From contig JAITYX010000125.1 in the NCBI GenBank assembly GCA_021018815.1, positions 62,001-126,000 of the forward strand: DNA of 64,000 nucleotides, given 5' to 3'. A model generated the notes under the pieces. It ran no database searches and had not been told where the DNA came from. It saw only the letters and a list, made by a program, of their open reading frames with translations. Shown here one piece after another: positions 34,116 to 44,789 of this stretch. The DNA is from Talinum fruticosum (taxonomy: Eukaryota > Streptophyta > Magnoliopsida > Caryophyllales > Talinaceae). A program made the translations under genes and the position numbers. How positions within the stretch are numbered: the first letter of the stretch is position 1; every line of letters starts with the position of its first letter.

Positions 34116-34244
34116 TCCGGACAAAAAAAAAAACTAAGAAGGAGGGGATGGAGTAGTCCGAGTGGAAGATGAAGGACGAGTAGTGTGCCTACACCGATAA
34201 GATCTTGAAGATGTAGTTGAACGCGGTGGGGCAAGACTGGGATT

Positions 34245-35709
34245 TCTAGCATCGGCTCGCTCCGAGTGGCCGATCCATAACGAGGTCGTCCGTAGGCTCA
34301 TCCTCCCGGAACTCAACTCGCTGAAGGGGTGTGCTCGAGCTGACCAGCTGCCGACTTACCATGGTCGGCAGGTCGTCCGACCCACTCCGACTACCGTCCG
34401 AGCCGATCATTTTCGGTTGAGGTTCCGGAGCACTTGGGCCTTCTTCTGCCGCTACCCCTTGTTCTTCTTCTTTCTCCCCTGCTCGAGCTGCAGGCTCCTC
34501 TTCTTCTCCTTCTTCTTCTTCTTCTTCTTGTCCCTCTTCGAGTATGATTTGGCCGGACTCGAGGATTCCGAGTTGGCCGGATCCCGAGCCGCCATGGATC
34601 GCCTCTCCCGAAGGAGCTCGATCAGCTCCTCTCGCTTCTTAACCGTGGCTTTCATCTCGAGAAGCATATCTTGTTGCTCTCGGATTTGGGATTGAGCGGT
34701 TTTCTGGTTAATGGTCATAGACCGAAGGACAGTCTTGAATGACCGGAGCCTGTCCTTGAACTCGGTGGTCATCGAGGAGATCTTGTCCATGATAGCAGTG
34801 GACAAGGCGTAAGAGATGATATGAGAAACACCCGAGGCGGAGGCACCACCAGGTGGAGGAGGTAAAGAGAGAGTGGGCTGATTCCGAGTCCGAGGCGGAG
34901 AAGGTGGCCTCGCTTCGAGCTATGGACCTAGACACCCGATTGGGTCTCCTGGTATCCATACCCAAGGAGTTCCTTTTTGCCAACGACAATGGCAGACTTC
35001 GAAACTGCGTTAGGATCCGAGGGAAGAGGAACTTTGAACTTGTTTTAAGATGAGGGTGAGAAGAGCCCCGAAAGGAAGAGGGGTGGTCTTCTTGTTCCGA
35101 GTCCGAGCCGTGCATGACTGCCATTTGCTAGACTATTGCGGGAAAGAGGTCTACTTTATAGCCCTCTAGAATATCGAAAAGAGCTTTGAGATGCTTGGAG
35201 TTGGGGTTGTCCTTGCTAGAATGTTGTGAGAAGAAGGTTCTCATCGGCAGGAAACACGTAAGACGAGCTTATGACTTTAGTTGGGTCACGGAGAAGTTTT
35301 TGCGTGACTCAGGGAATTCTTTAGCGTACTTCTCAAAGAAGTCATCAACAACCTCATTGAAAGGTATGGGGTTGTTGTTCAAGATAGAAGAGGATACTTT
35401 AAAAAGTCGATGGAGGAGGGAACTATTGATGCGAACGGTGATGTTCCGAATGTGTGAAGTGAGGATACCCTCGGAGCTGGAAAGATGAGTGTAAAACTCG
35501 GAGACAAGTTCGGGGTAAATGAACTCGCTAAAATAAAGAAAATTGTAGACCCCAGTGGATTGGATGTGAGGCAACCACGAAAATTTTGTGGTTGGAAAGA
35601 ATTTATCATCCAGACGTGAGATGCTTGGGTGATAAGAGGTTTGGAAGGATTGGAGGGGCCTTCCTTGCTTTTAGTACGTGGTTTTTGGTTGCGGAACCAA
35701 GAAAATCAT
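34245..35709 (-). pseudogene. Envelope-position ORF of a Sirevirus (putative plant transposon protein family)
   Basis: The ATG at 35709 lies in a good context (CCACCATG). One frame then runs to 34708 with only three stops (one near codon 13, one near 35269, one near 35147), followed by one frameshift near 34860. The N-terminal 200 codons include FIYPELVSEFYTHL and FNEVVDDFFEKYAKEFPE, resembling the family I know as PF20167. Then comes a serine/acidic linker, a coiled-coil-like part (SQIREQQDMLLEM), a lysine run (KRDKKKKKKKEKK) and an acidic C-terminus. I see no signal peptide or membrane segment, so an envelope role is not supported. Confidence 0.7.
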
Positions 35710-35993
35710 GGTGGGAACCTCTTTTCGGAATTTTGATGTAAAAAGAGAAAGAACATGAGCTTTTAAGAGAGATAGAGAGAGAAAGCTCGAAGATAGTGAG
35801 GGAAAAGGAGAACGAAAATAAAACAAGTAGATGAAGAGAGAGCTGAAAGCAACAAAGCTTACTTGAGATGTTCTTCACTAAGCTTGAGATCAACGAGTGT
35901 TGCTTTGATCATAGAGAACTTGTTCACAAGGATTTAATTGCGAGAGTGAAAGTAAGCGAAGAGTAAAGTAACAAAATGAAGGAAAATAAGCGT

Positions 35994-36001
35994 TATTTAT
36001 A
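35994..36001 (-). promoter_or_regulatory. Internal TATA box upstream of the extra ORF
   Basis: The minus strand reads CTCTATAAATAACG about 285 bp upstream of the ATG. A pyrimidine-rich leader with an AAGTAAGC donor-like site follows near 35860, then CTTTCTCTCTCTATCTCTC. This is promoter-like and lies outside any LTR. Confidence 0.5.
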
Positions 36002-36389
36002 GAGAAGTAAGCGTCCTTCGATATCCGTTCGACTCGGCTCCTCGCCGATCACCTCTTACCGGTGCGACTGTTCTCTTCTCCAACGGTTAGAATTCCAGCA
36101 GTTGTCTCCCAACGACTAGTTGTCTAAACACAATGCGCGAGAGAGAGAACAATTTTTAAGATAAATTCCGAAATTCTCCACTTGTCTAGAAATGATTTCG
36201 GATGATTGATGTCCATTTTTCTCAAAATCCGAGTCCGACTCAGCTAAGTTTTTGAGTGACTTAGAAACTGTAAGCAAATAACAACTCTTAGCTCAGTATC
36301 ACTAGTTCAACTGAACTAATACCTTATTAAAGAAATTAAGCACACAATACACAATCATGCGGACAATTTTCACACGTAAAAGCACATAA

Positions 36390-37060
36390 TTATGCGTTTA
36401 ACATACCAAGCTCATTCCTAATAAAGTAAAACCGATCCTCACTAAGTGGCTTAGTAAAGATATTAGCCAATTGAAGATTGATAGGAATGAATTTAAGTCC
36501 AATATCACCTTTCTCATAATGGTCTCTTAAGAAATGATACCTAACCTCAATATGTTTTGTCTTTGAGTGCTGAACTGGATTCTTGGTGATGCTGATTGCA
36601 CTCGATTATCACACTTAATTGGAATTTATTTGAATGTAAGTCGAAGATCTCTCAAGTGTTGCTTTATCTTTAAAATCTGAGCACAGAGCATGCCCAGCTG
36701 CTATATACTCAGCTTCGGCAGTTGATAGAGCTACTGAGTTTTGCTTCTTTGAGTGCCAAGATATCGTGGATTGACCCAAAACTGGCGAGCTCCTGAGGTG
36801 CTCTTCCTATCAACGTTGTACCCAGCATAATCAGCATCTTAGTATCCAGGTGAGAGTCGGTTCGAGTCGCTTGAGTACCGTAGACCTAAATTCCGAGTCC
36901 CCGCAAGATATCTCGGATATTTTCTTCACCGTAGTGAGATGTGATTCTTTTGGATTAGCTTGAAATGTTGCACATAGACAGACACTAAACATTATGTCCG
37001 GCCTATTGGAAGTAAGACATAGTAAAGATCCAATCATAACTCGATAGAGTTTCGATCTAC
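36390..37060 (-). pseudogene. RT end and RNase H of copia copy 3
   Basis: The frame at 37037-36831 reads MIGSLLCLTSNRPDIMFSVC then QANPKESHL, the RT-RNase H connection. Further down, SKKQNSVALS- and AEAEYIA-like and KTKHIEV-like words match copies 1 and 2. Stops and frameshifts throughout. Confidence 0.82.
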
Positions 37061-37655
37061 TGCTATATTATTGGGATGCTTTCTAGTGCACGATGTACCA
37101 TGCTATATTATTGCTATGATTCTTAAGTTATTCTTCCCACCAGGATGCAGGGTGATCAACTACCACCTTGACCCATTTTTCGCTAGAAAAAGTGTATCGC
37201 TGGATATGTGTCCATATCTCGCAAGAGCCAAGATAAGTTTCGGATGCTCCTTTAACCAAATGTACACACCGCAGGTAATACAAAATAAGTGTTCCGCACG
37301 GTCAACATTCAACCTTTGTTTAAGGCCCAACAGGAGAAAATTAAAAAAGATAAGATAAAATGCGAAAAATAACAAAATGAGCGAAAAATAGAGACTTTTA
37401 GCGTGAAGCGGAAGTGATTCAGCCTCGGCCGTGCCTGGACAACCACCTATGGCTGGCAAGCACCAACCGGTCCTCACCTTTTTGTCTCGCCAGCTGGTTT
37501 GCTTACCTGCAACAACAGGCGGCTCCTAGCGAAGACTTCCGTGCAATTAGCCTCAACTCGATCTAAGGCTATAATAGTTTCGACAACTATCAAGAGCGTT
37601 AGGGAACAATAGTTACACGTAATTGCTCAACTAAGGTTCGCAACGCCATCGGCGC
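37061..37655 (-). other. Second D-type leader (PBS, donor site, ORF start)
   Basis: Collinear with 21925-22496: TGGGATGCTTTCTAGTGCAC at 37072-37091 versus TGGGACATTTTCTAGTGTAA. Shared AAGGCCCAACAGGAG block, AGGTAAG donor, AATAGTT...CAACTATCA block and GGCGCC end. Reading minus, it begins exactly at GGCGCC and is directly preceded by the copia LTR at 37656, not by the D LTR. Confidence 0.65.
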
Positions 37656-39263
37656 CGAAGGTTTGCTCTCGGAGAAGCTAGGTCACCCTAGAGTTGTATG
37701 GTGAATAGGGTGATGAGGAAATTCACTCGAGTTAAACACTAGATATGAGTCTCGAGGAGAATGTGAGTCAAGAATGAACTCGGAAGAACACCGACTCGAG
37801 TTAAGAAGAAGATGAAGATACGGATTGGACGAGAACTTTAAATTTGTCCGAGTCTAGATTGGACTCGAGAAAGTATCAATTCAGAAATTATGTGGAAACC
37901 CTCCTGGTGTAGAAAACCACGGACCGTGCTAATCTAAGCACGAAGTCAAATCCACTATTCTAAATCCACAAAATACGAGTAGAATGACTCAACCGAGTTG
38001 CTCCCTTAGACAACTCCTTGCATGTTTTTCCTAGACTCGAAATTCCCTTATTCGATCTAGTACTTCCTAACTAAGATAACCTTTACGAGTTAGGGACAAC
38101 TAAGTTGAGTTAACCCTTAAAGCTCAGTCAAGGGACCTTACTCGAAAGTACGAATAAGTGTTTGTAGCAGATTACAAGACCTTACAACTTAGAGAATATT
38201 AAATACGAGTTGGAGTTGTAAGTAGAAGATTGAGTATGAATACCAACACTTTTGCTTAAGAATGTGTATTGACAATTTTGTTTTTGCAATATTCAAGTCT
38301 TGAGAGTTGGCTTCCATTTATAGATGACTAAGCAGATTAGCCGTTGTGACTATCTTCCGACAGGAAGTCCTTTGTGACCGTTGCAATGGATTTTCTTAGT
38401 CACTCGGAAAATATCCATTGAGGTGTGAACGTTGGGCAATGGCTCTTGAGTCCTTTGGAAGTTCCAATTAACTGGTGGTGTCTTGAAAAGTAAGGCGGAA
38501 ACCGCCGTTAAGCTTAGCGTTGCGGATTTCTAGTTTTGGAAACAAACGACCCTAACACGGTGTTTGGGCCTAGGTCGAAGTGGAAAAACCCTTGTCTGCT
38601 GGTTATTTCACATTTTGAAGCCGGTTACTTTTGTAATTCAAAAATAGGATAGCCCGTTTGAATAACCTACAAAAGTAAATCAATTTGGTTCTCAAAGTAT
38701 AAAATATTTTTGTCCGTGATTAGACACGGATAATAAATTAATTAAGATAATTAAGTGCATAATTATCTCGAGTCGAAAAGGAATGAAATTTTTGAGTCTA
38801 ATTTCCATGAGACTCAAAATCCATCCGAGTCGGTCTAAAAGATAATAAAGTCAAATAAAGAATATTAGAGTAGACAGACTTGATTTAGACAAAGCAAAGT
38901 TCAAACAAAATATGCTCGACTTAGAAGAATGAATTAACATGGTAATTCTTGGAACACGAAGTTAGATCCGAGTTTATGCATGTTATAGTAAATGTTTGAA
39001 CATGCGATATATTTGAGTGTTGTCTGCGTGACTCGTAACGAGTGTGTAGAAAGGCATGTATGAGTATGCTTTCTAAATTAGTCGAAGCGGATGAAAACGA
39101 ATGCAATAGATTCTCGTAACACTCGTAAAAGATGTTATATCACTCAGAAAACTTTCTAAGGCACATAGAATGACTTGTAATCAAAATCTTATAAGAGTTG
39201 AAGTCTTATACCCGATTCTTTGATGGAACTCAGAATGATGCCTATGTAAAGTCCGAGTCTTCA
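37656..39263 (-). repeat. 3' LTR of copia copy 2 (1608 bp)
   Basis: Ends GTCTTCA at 39263 next to the PPT, starts (C)GAAGGTTTGCTC at 37656 where TGAAGG is expected. Aligns with 5342-6866 across its length. TATA box at 38315-38323. Confidence 0.85.
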
Positions 39264-39276
39264 ATCTCCCCTTTTT
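39264..39276 (-). other. Polypurine tract of copia copy 2
   Basis: The minus strand reads AAAAAGGGGAGAT directly before the LTR start TGAAGAC. Primes plus-strand DNA synthesis. Confidence 0.85.
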
Positions 39277-39429
39277 GATCTAATAATAGAGTGACTCGAA
39301 ACCGCAAACTAATAATAAATTTTAGCTCAGTATCACCGGTTCAATTGAATTAATAACTTATTAAAGAAAGTAAGCACACAACACATAATCATGCCAACAA
39401 TTTTCACACGTAAAGGCACATAATTATGC

Positions 39430-40080
39430 GTTTAACATACCAAGCTCATTCCTAATAAAGCACAACCGATCCTCACTAAGTGGCTTAGTCAAGATATCGG
39501 CTAATTGAAGATTGGTAGGAATGAATTCATGTTCAATATCACCTTTCTAAGAATGGTCTCTTAAGAAATGGTACCGACCTCAATATGTTTTGTCTTTGAG
39601 CGTTGAACTAGATTCTTGGTGATGCTGTTTGCACTCTAATTATCACACTTGATTGGAATTGATTTGAATGTAAGTCCAAGATCTCTCAAGTGTTGCTTTA
39701 TCCATAAAATCTGAGCACAAGCATGCCCCGACTGCGATATACTCAGCTTCGGCAATTGATAGAGCTACTGAGTTTTTCTTTTTGAGTGCCAAGATATTAA
39801 GGATTGACCCGAAACCGGCAGGCTCTCGAGGTGCTCTTTCTATCAATTTTGTACCCAATATAATCAGCATCCGAGTATCCAAGTGAGAGTCGGCTTCGAG
39901 TCTCCGGAGTACCATAGACCTTAATTCCGAGTCCCCGCAAGATATGTGAATATTTTCTTCACCACTGTGAGATGTGATTCTCTTGGATTAGCTTGAAATC
40001 TTGCACATAGACAGAAACTAAACATTATGTCCGGTCTACTGGAAGTAAGATATAACAAAGATCTAATCATAACTTGATAG
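39430..40080 (-). pseudogene. RNase H of copia copy 2
   Basis: The frame 39915-39643 shows an LGTKLIERAPREP-like shifted stretch, then SVALSIAEAEYIAVGACLCSDF in frame. The tail toward 39450 has KTKHIEV and LTKPLSEDR-type words. Collinear with 290-960. Confidence 0.82.
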
Positions 40081-40098
40081 AGTTTCGATCTACTCGCT

Positions 40099-40830
40099 TT
40101 ACCTTTTCAGTCCGAGTCCAGCTTTATGTCGCTTTGCATCTTGAAGTTTGTACTTCTTTAGCAGTTCCTTAGTGTACTTTGATTGGTAGACATATACTCC
40201 ATCTCTATCTTGCTTGATTTGTAGACCAAGGAAGAAATTGAGTTCTCCCATCGGACTCATTTGAAATTCCTGTCTCATCAACTCATAAAATTCTCGACAT
40301 ATAATTTTATTAGTAGCTCCAAAAATTATGTCATCAACATATATCCGAGCAATAAGAAAGTCTTTCCCCTTGGTTTTTATAGAGGGAGTCTTGTCAATCT
40401 GACCTCTCCTAAAATCATTTTGAACCAAGAAATTACATAGACTTTCATAGCAAGTTTTGGGAGCTTGTTTAAGACCATAGAGAGCTTTTTGCGGTTTGAA
40501 AACATGATTTGGAAATTCCGAGTTTTCAAATCCAGGGGTTGCTGAACATAGACTTCCTCTTCAATAAAACCATTGAGAAATGCACATTTAACATCCATTT
40601 GATACAATTTGATATTCATGTTAGATACAAATGCCAATAAATTTCTAATAGCTTTAATTCTGGCTACATGTGTAAAGGTTTCCCCACAACCAATCCCTTC
40701 TTCTTAATTGTAACCTTGAGCCACAAGTCTAGCCTTATTTCGACTACCAACCCACCTTTATCCAGTTTGTTCCTGAAAACTCATTTGGTTCCTATGACTG
40801 GGTGATCGGAAGGTCGTTTGGTCAAAGTCC
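40099..40830 (-). pseudogene. Reverse transcriptase of copia copy 2
   Basis: Contains [20 protein letters not shown] near 40600. The catalytic part in open frame is KGKDFLIARIYVDDIIFGA near 40350, and MGELNFFLGLQIKQD near 40240. The YVDD box is intact. Frameshift near 40400-40500. Confidence 0.86.
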
Positions 40831-40849
40831 GGACTTGGTTTCTTTCGAA

Positions 40850-43800
40850 TTAATTGAGTTTCTCTTGCATGGCCTCTACCCATTCAAGTTCATTTAGGGC
40901 CGTGAGTGCATTTCGGGTTCGAGTTAATGATATGAATGCAGTGAATGCACATAGATTTTGAAGAGAGGAACGATTTCTTACCCCACTATTGATATCGGAT
41001 AAGATGTTTTCTAGTGGGTGACTCAAAGCATACTTGAATGCTCTACTGTTCTCCGGTTCACCGGATCTATAGGTTGAAATGGTTGATATGCGAAGTCCGT
41101 TCCGAGTGAACTTGTTCATGAGATTGTCCTTCAACATTCCGAGTTGGTTCTTGGGTTGTCTCATTCGAGTCACTTCGTTCTTAGTGACTTCATTGTGAGT
41201 GCCATGGATTTGAGTCTTGATGAGCTCATTTTCATCACGATCGTCATTTCTGCCGAGCCTTAGGTCCGAGAATGTTGACTTACTTGGTTTTTCATATTCA
41301 GTCTCATCAAACACAACGTGGATGCTTTCTTCCACTTTGTTAGTTCTTTTATTGAAAATACGATATGCTTTTCTATGAGATGAATAACCAAGAAAAATAC
41401 CTTCATCCGACCGAGCATCAAACTTGGTCGAGTGATCCTTACCATTGTTATGGATGAAACACTTACATCCAAAGGGTGTGAAGTATGAAATATTGGGTTT
41501 CTTCCATTTGTAGAGCCTCGTATGTTGTTTTCTTCAAGATGGGTCCGATGAGGAATCTGTTCAAAGTGTAGTTAGTCGTGTTGATTGCCTTAACGTAGAA
41601 ATAGTAGGGTAGATTGTGTTCAATCATCATTGTCCTTGCTATTTCTTTAAGAGTTCTGTTCTTTCTCTCCACTACTCCGTTTTGTTGAGGAGATCTTGAT
41701 GCTGAGAAGCTATGGGAGATGCCATTCTTATCACAAAACTCTACAAACTCCGAGTAGCCGAACTCCCTTCCATGGTCGGCTCGAATTCTCCGGATCCGAG
41801 TCCGAGACTCGTTAAGCTTGTCGTACAGACAACAAATTAAACCACTACTTAAACTTATAATAAACAATATAGCAAGGGCAAGTAGGGATCGAATCCACGA
41901 GGAAAGATATAATAACATGCAAGTTTTAATCTAATTAAATTTACTACTCTTAAAAACAAAATAGAAAATATAAATTAAAATCAATAACTAAAATTCATAG
42001 AAAATTATCTAATAACTAAATAAATAATTTATACAGAATAATAAAACTACAATAACCCAGAAATATTTTTGTATATTTTTTAGAATAATTAAAACAGAAA
42101 ACTAAAGCAGAAAATAAACAAATTCTAAAACAGAAAATTAAATAAGTAAAATTCTGCACTAAAATAATTACGAAATTAAATACTAAAATTACCCAGAATA
42201 ATAATACTAATTTTCTAAACCTAACCAGACCCTAAAAATATAAAAACAAAATTTAAAATCTAATTTATGAATTTATTTTATTAAAAACCTGCAGTAATTA
42301 AATTCAAGAATTAAATCTGAAAAAATATCAAATTATTTCCAAAAATTCTAAAATTTAATCACAGCAAACTAGGACTCTATCTAAACCCTAAAAGAAAATA
42401 AAACAAGAAAAATAACAAAAGAAACTATTTTTAAACTAATTTCTAACAAACTGACTCAAAAATAATAAAAACTGACAGAAAATTAATTCTGAAAATTAAA
42501 ATATGTAAAGACTCAAAATTAAATTAAAATAAAATTACTAAAACTAACCTAAAATACTGATCTTTAGGGGGTTTAATGAAATTGATAATAAAAGACTATA
42601 ACTTTATAAGTAAAAATCAATAAACTCAAGAAAATAACTAAAAGCAAACAAATAATTATCAAAGATAACAAATTTATAAAAACACTTAGTATAATCTATA
42701 TCCACCATGCAAATTATTATTTATCATTAACACACAAATTGATCTACCCATGAGCTAAACTGTAGAAGACAACCACTAGCGGATCTTCCCCGTTTTTCCT
42801 TAGTTATTAGTTTACTTAGGCCTAGCCCTAATATAAACCCTACTAATATTGATAACCCTAGCACTAGCACTAGAATTTAATCAAATCAGAGCATTAAGTA
42901 TTAGAAAAACATCATCTAGCACCTAATAACCAATCTACTAGCAAATGGATTTAAGAAGGATCTATGATAATTTCCTAATTAAAAGAGATGGGTATAAGCC
43001 ATCCATGATTAACTAGGGTGATACTTATGTCTAAAAGATCAAGCAATTACGTACTTAAACCCTCTAAACTATCACATGAATTTACATAAAACTAAATAGC
43101 GTGCACTCTAATTAATTAGACATAAATTCATAAACATTAAACACAAATTATCATAGAATCATGGATCAAATCAATAAGACAATAAAAATCATAACTTTGT
43201 TTCAAAATAAATAATTTAACATGGCTTCAATGAGATTATACTAAGTATAAGAAAAACTACTCACACATCATGTAATTTAAAACATGTAAATTAAATAAAA
43301 CTAGCATCTTTAGTATTAATCTATCAATAAAAACTCAATCTTTTCTAATAAAAATTACAAAACTAAATTATACTACCGATATTAGTTTCTTTGACCCGGG
43401 AAGATGAAGAAGATGATGATGGATGGTGGTGTTGGTGTGGGCTGGCAGCAGACAGCAGCAGCAAGCAGGCGGCAGCAGGGTGCAGCTAGGAACAAGCAGC
43501 AGCGGCAGCAGCCAGGAGCAAGCGGACAGCAGCAGCAGTTGGCGGGTGGTGGCTGGGCAGCAGGTGCAGGCGGCAGAACTGGTGGTGGCTGGGCAGCAGG
43601 TGCAGGCGGCAGCAAGCAGTAAGAGGTGGTGATGATGTGTGGGTGCTAGGTCCCTCTCCATGATGATAATAAGTAGTATATATAGGGTGAAAGAGTTAGG
43701 GTTTATTTCTCTTTCTTCTCTTCTAAGTTTCCCTTTTCTATTCCACTTAGGATTTCCTAAAATATAATATCCTAAAATAAATATTTTATTACATATTATA

Positions 43801-44200
43801 TTTATGGACCGACTTCATATATTTTCTTGGATGCTTGTCGGTAGCTAAAAATCCACTTTTAACTACTTTTCTTCTCTTCCCCACTTTATTCGATAATTAC
43901 CTATAAATAGACAAAATAGAATAAATTAGATAAAATAAACTATATAATATAAACTCAATAACTACTAAAAATATGTATAAAATACGACTTAACGAGAGAC
44001 TCAACTTGGATTTTCCTGCAAAGCTTGCTGAACTCTTCGAAAGCTTCATTTTTATGCTTATGAAAACACACCGAGGTAAGGCGTGAGTAATCATCAGCAA
44101 TAATAAGCATATATGATTTACCTTCGAGACTTTTGACAGGGATTTCACCACATAAATCCATACGCAACATTTCAAGCACCTTGGATGTGGAAACAATTTT
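40850..44200 (-). pseudogene. Integrase of copia copy 2, split by a nested LTR
   Basis: The upstream part (44200-43996) reads LRMDLCGEIPVKSLEGKSYM and ADDYSRLTSVCF. The insertion follows, then ADHGREFGYSEFVEFCDKNG and NGVVERKNRTLKEI (41800-41463). The C-terminal part and linker run to 40850. Joining flanks gives GAGACTCAAC as in copy 1 at 2695, so the gap is a clean insertion. Confidence 0.86.
41809..43995 (-). repeat. Athila-like solo LTR, copy 2 (2187 bp)
   Basis: Flanked by perfect GAGAC duplications (41804-41808, 43996-44000); the uninterrupted site is visible in copy 1. Ends TCGTTAAG and CTTAACGA. It is inverted and almost identical to 16243-18427, including TATA box and the CTG-rich block. 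Ends differ slightly from TG...CA of copy 1. Confidence 0.85.
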
Positions 44201-44779
44201 TAGAGATTTGAAAGATGATCCGACTTATTTCCCTTTTGTGCATGCTTCGTAAATTTTATCTTTCTCAAATGAACAACCAGGCAATCCTTTGACTAAAACA
44301 TGAGATGCAAGGTTCTTAATGGTATGCATGCTAACATGACCTAGTCTACGATGCCATGACCATGAATCATCATGAAGAGATGCTTTTAAACATGATAAGT
44401 TCCGACTCGGGCCGAGAAAGAGGAATAGTGTAAGGGTTACCCGATCTCTTACCTAAGAGCTTGATCTCTTTGGTAGCATCACCGAAATATAGCAATTGGT
44501 CCGAGTGAATCTTACCTCTTGACCTTTATCACACACTTGAGAGATGCTTAGAAAGTTCTTCTTTAACCCTTTGACAAGGCATACTTGGCTCACTCGATTG
44601 CTTCCTTTGCCAATCTTGCCAATCCCAATTATCATGCCATTGCTGTCATCCCCAAATGTGACTTTTCCTCCTTTGTAGTCTTCTAACTCGGAAAAAGTCT
44701 TGAATCTCCCGACATGTGGCGTGAGCATCCACTGTCTAGGTACTAATGCCCTTTTGTTCTTTTCTCGAGTCACTTGCAA
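44200..44779 (-). pseudogene. Protease and GAG-pre-integrase region of copia copy 2
   Basis: Protease: LDSGCSRHMSGD in the frame near 44740 (a stop precedes it), then ELEDYKGGKVTFGDDSNG and IIGIGKIGKGSN. The pre-integrase part has LSISQVCDKGQEVRFTRTNC and, near 44350, HRRLGHVSMHTIKNL. The catalytic Asp is kept here, unlike copy 1. Confidence 0.82.
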
Positions 44780-44789
44780 ATCGAAACAA

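Larger units (their letters stand above)
34116..37060 (-). mobile_element. Sirevirus-type copia copy 3: RNase H end plus envelope-position ORF
   Basis: Minus-strand order: end of RT and RNase H (37060-36390), 3' spacer as in copy 1 (36400-36109), promoter-like region, then a long extra ORF (35709 to about 34245). Both ends are cut: a D-type leader abuts at 37061 and the Tat B LTR at about 34115. Confidence 0.82.

Noticed and set aside
34417..34695. 92-codon plus-strand frame with Phe/Ser runs
   Set aside because: It is the shadow of the lysine-rich and acidic part of the minus-strand accessory ORF.
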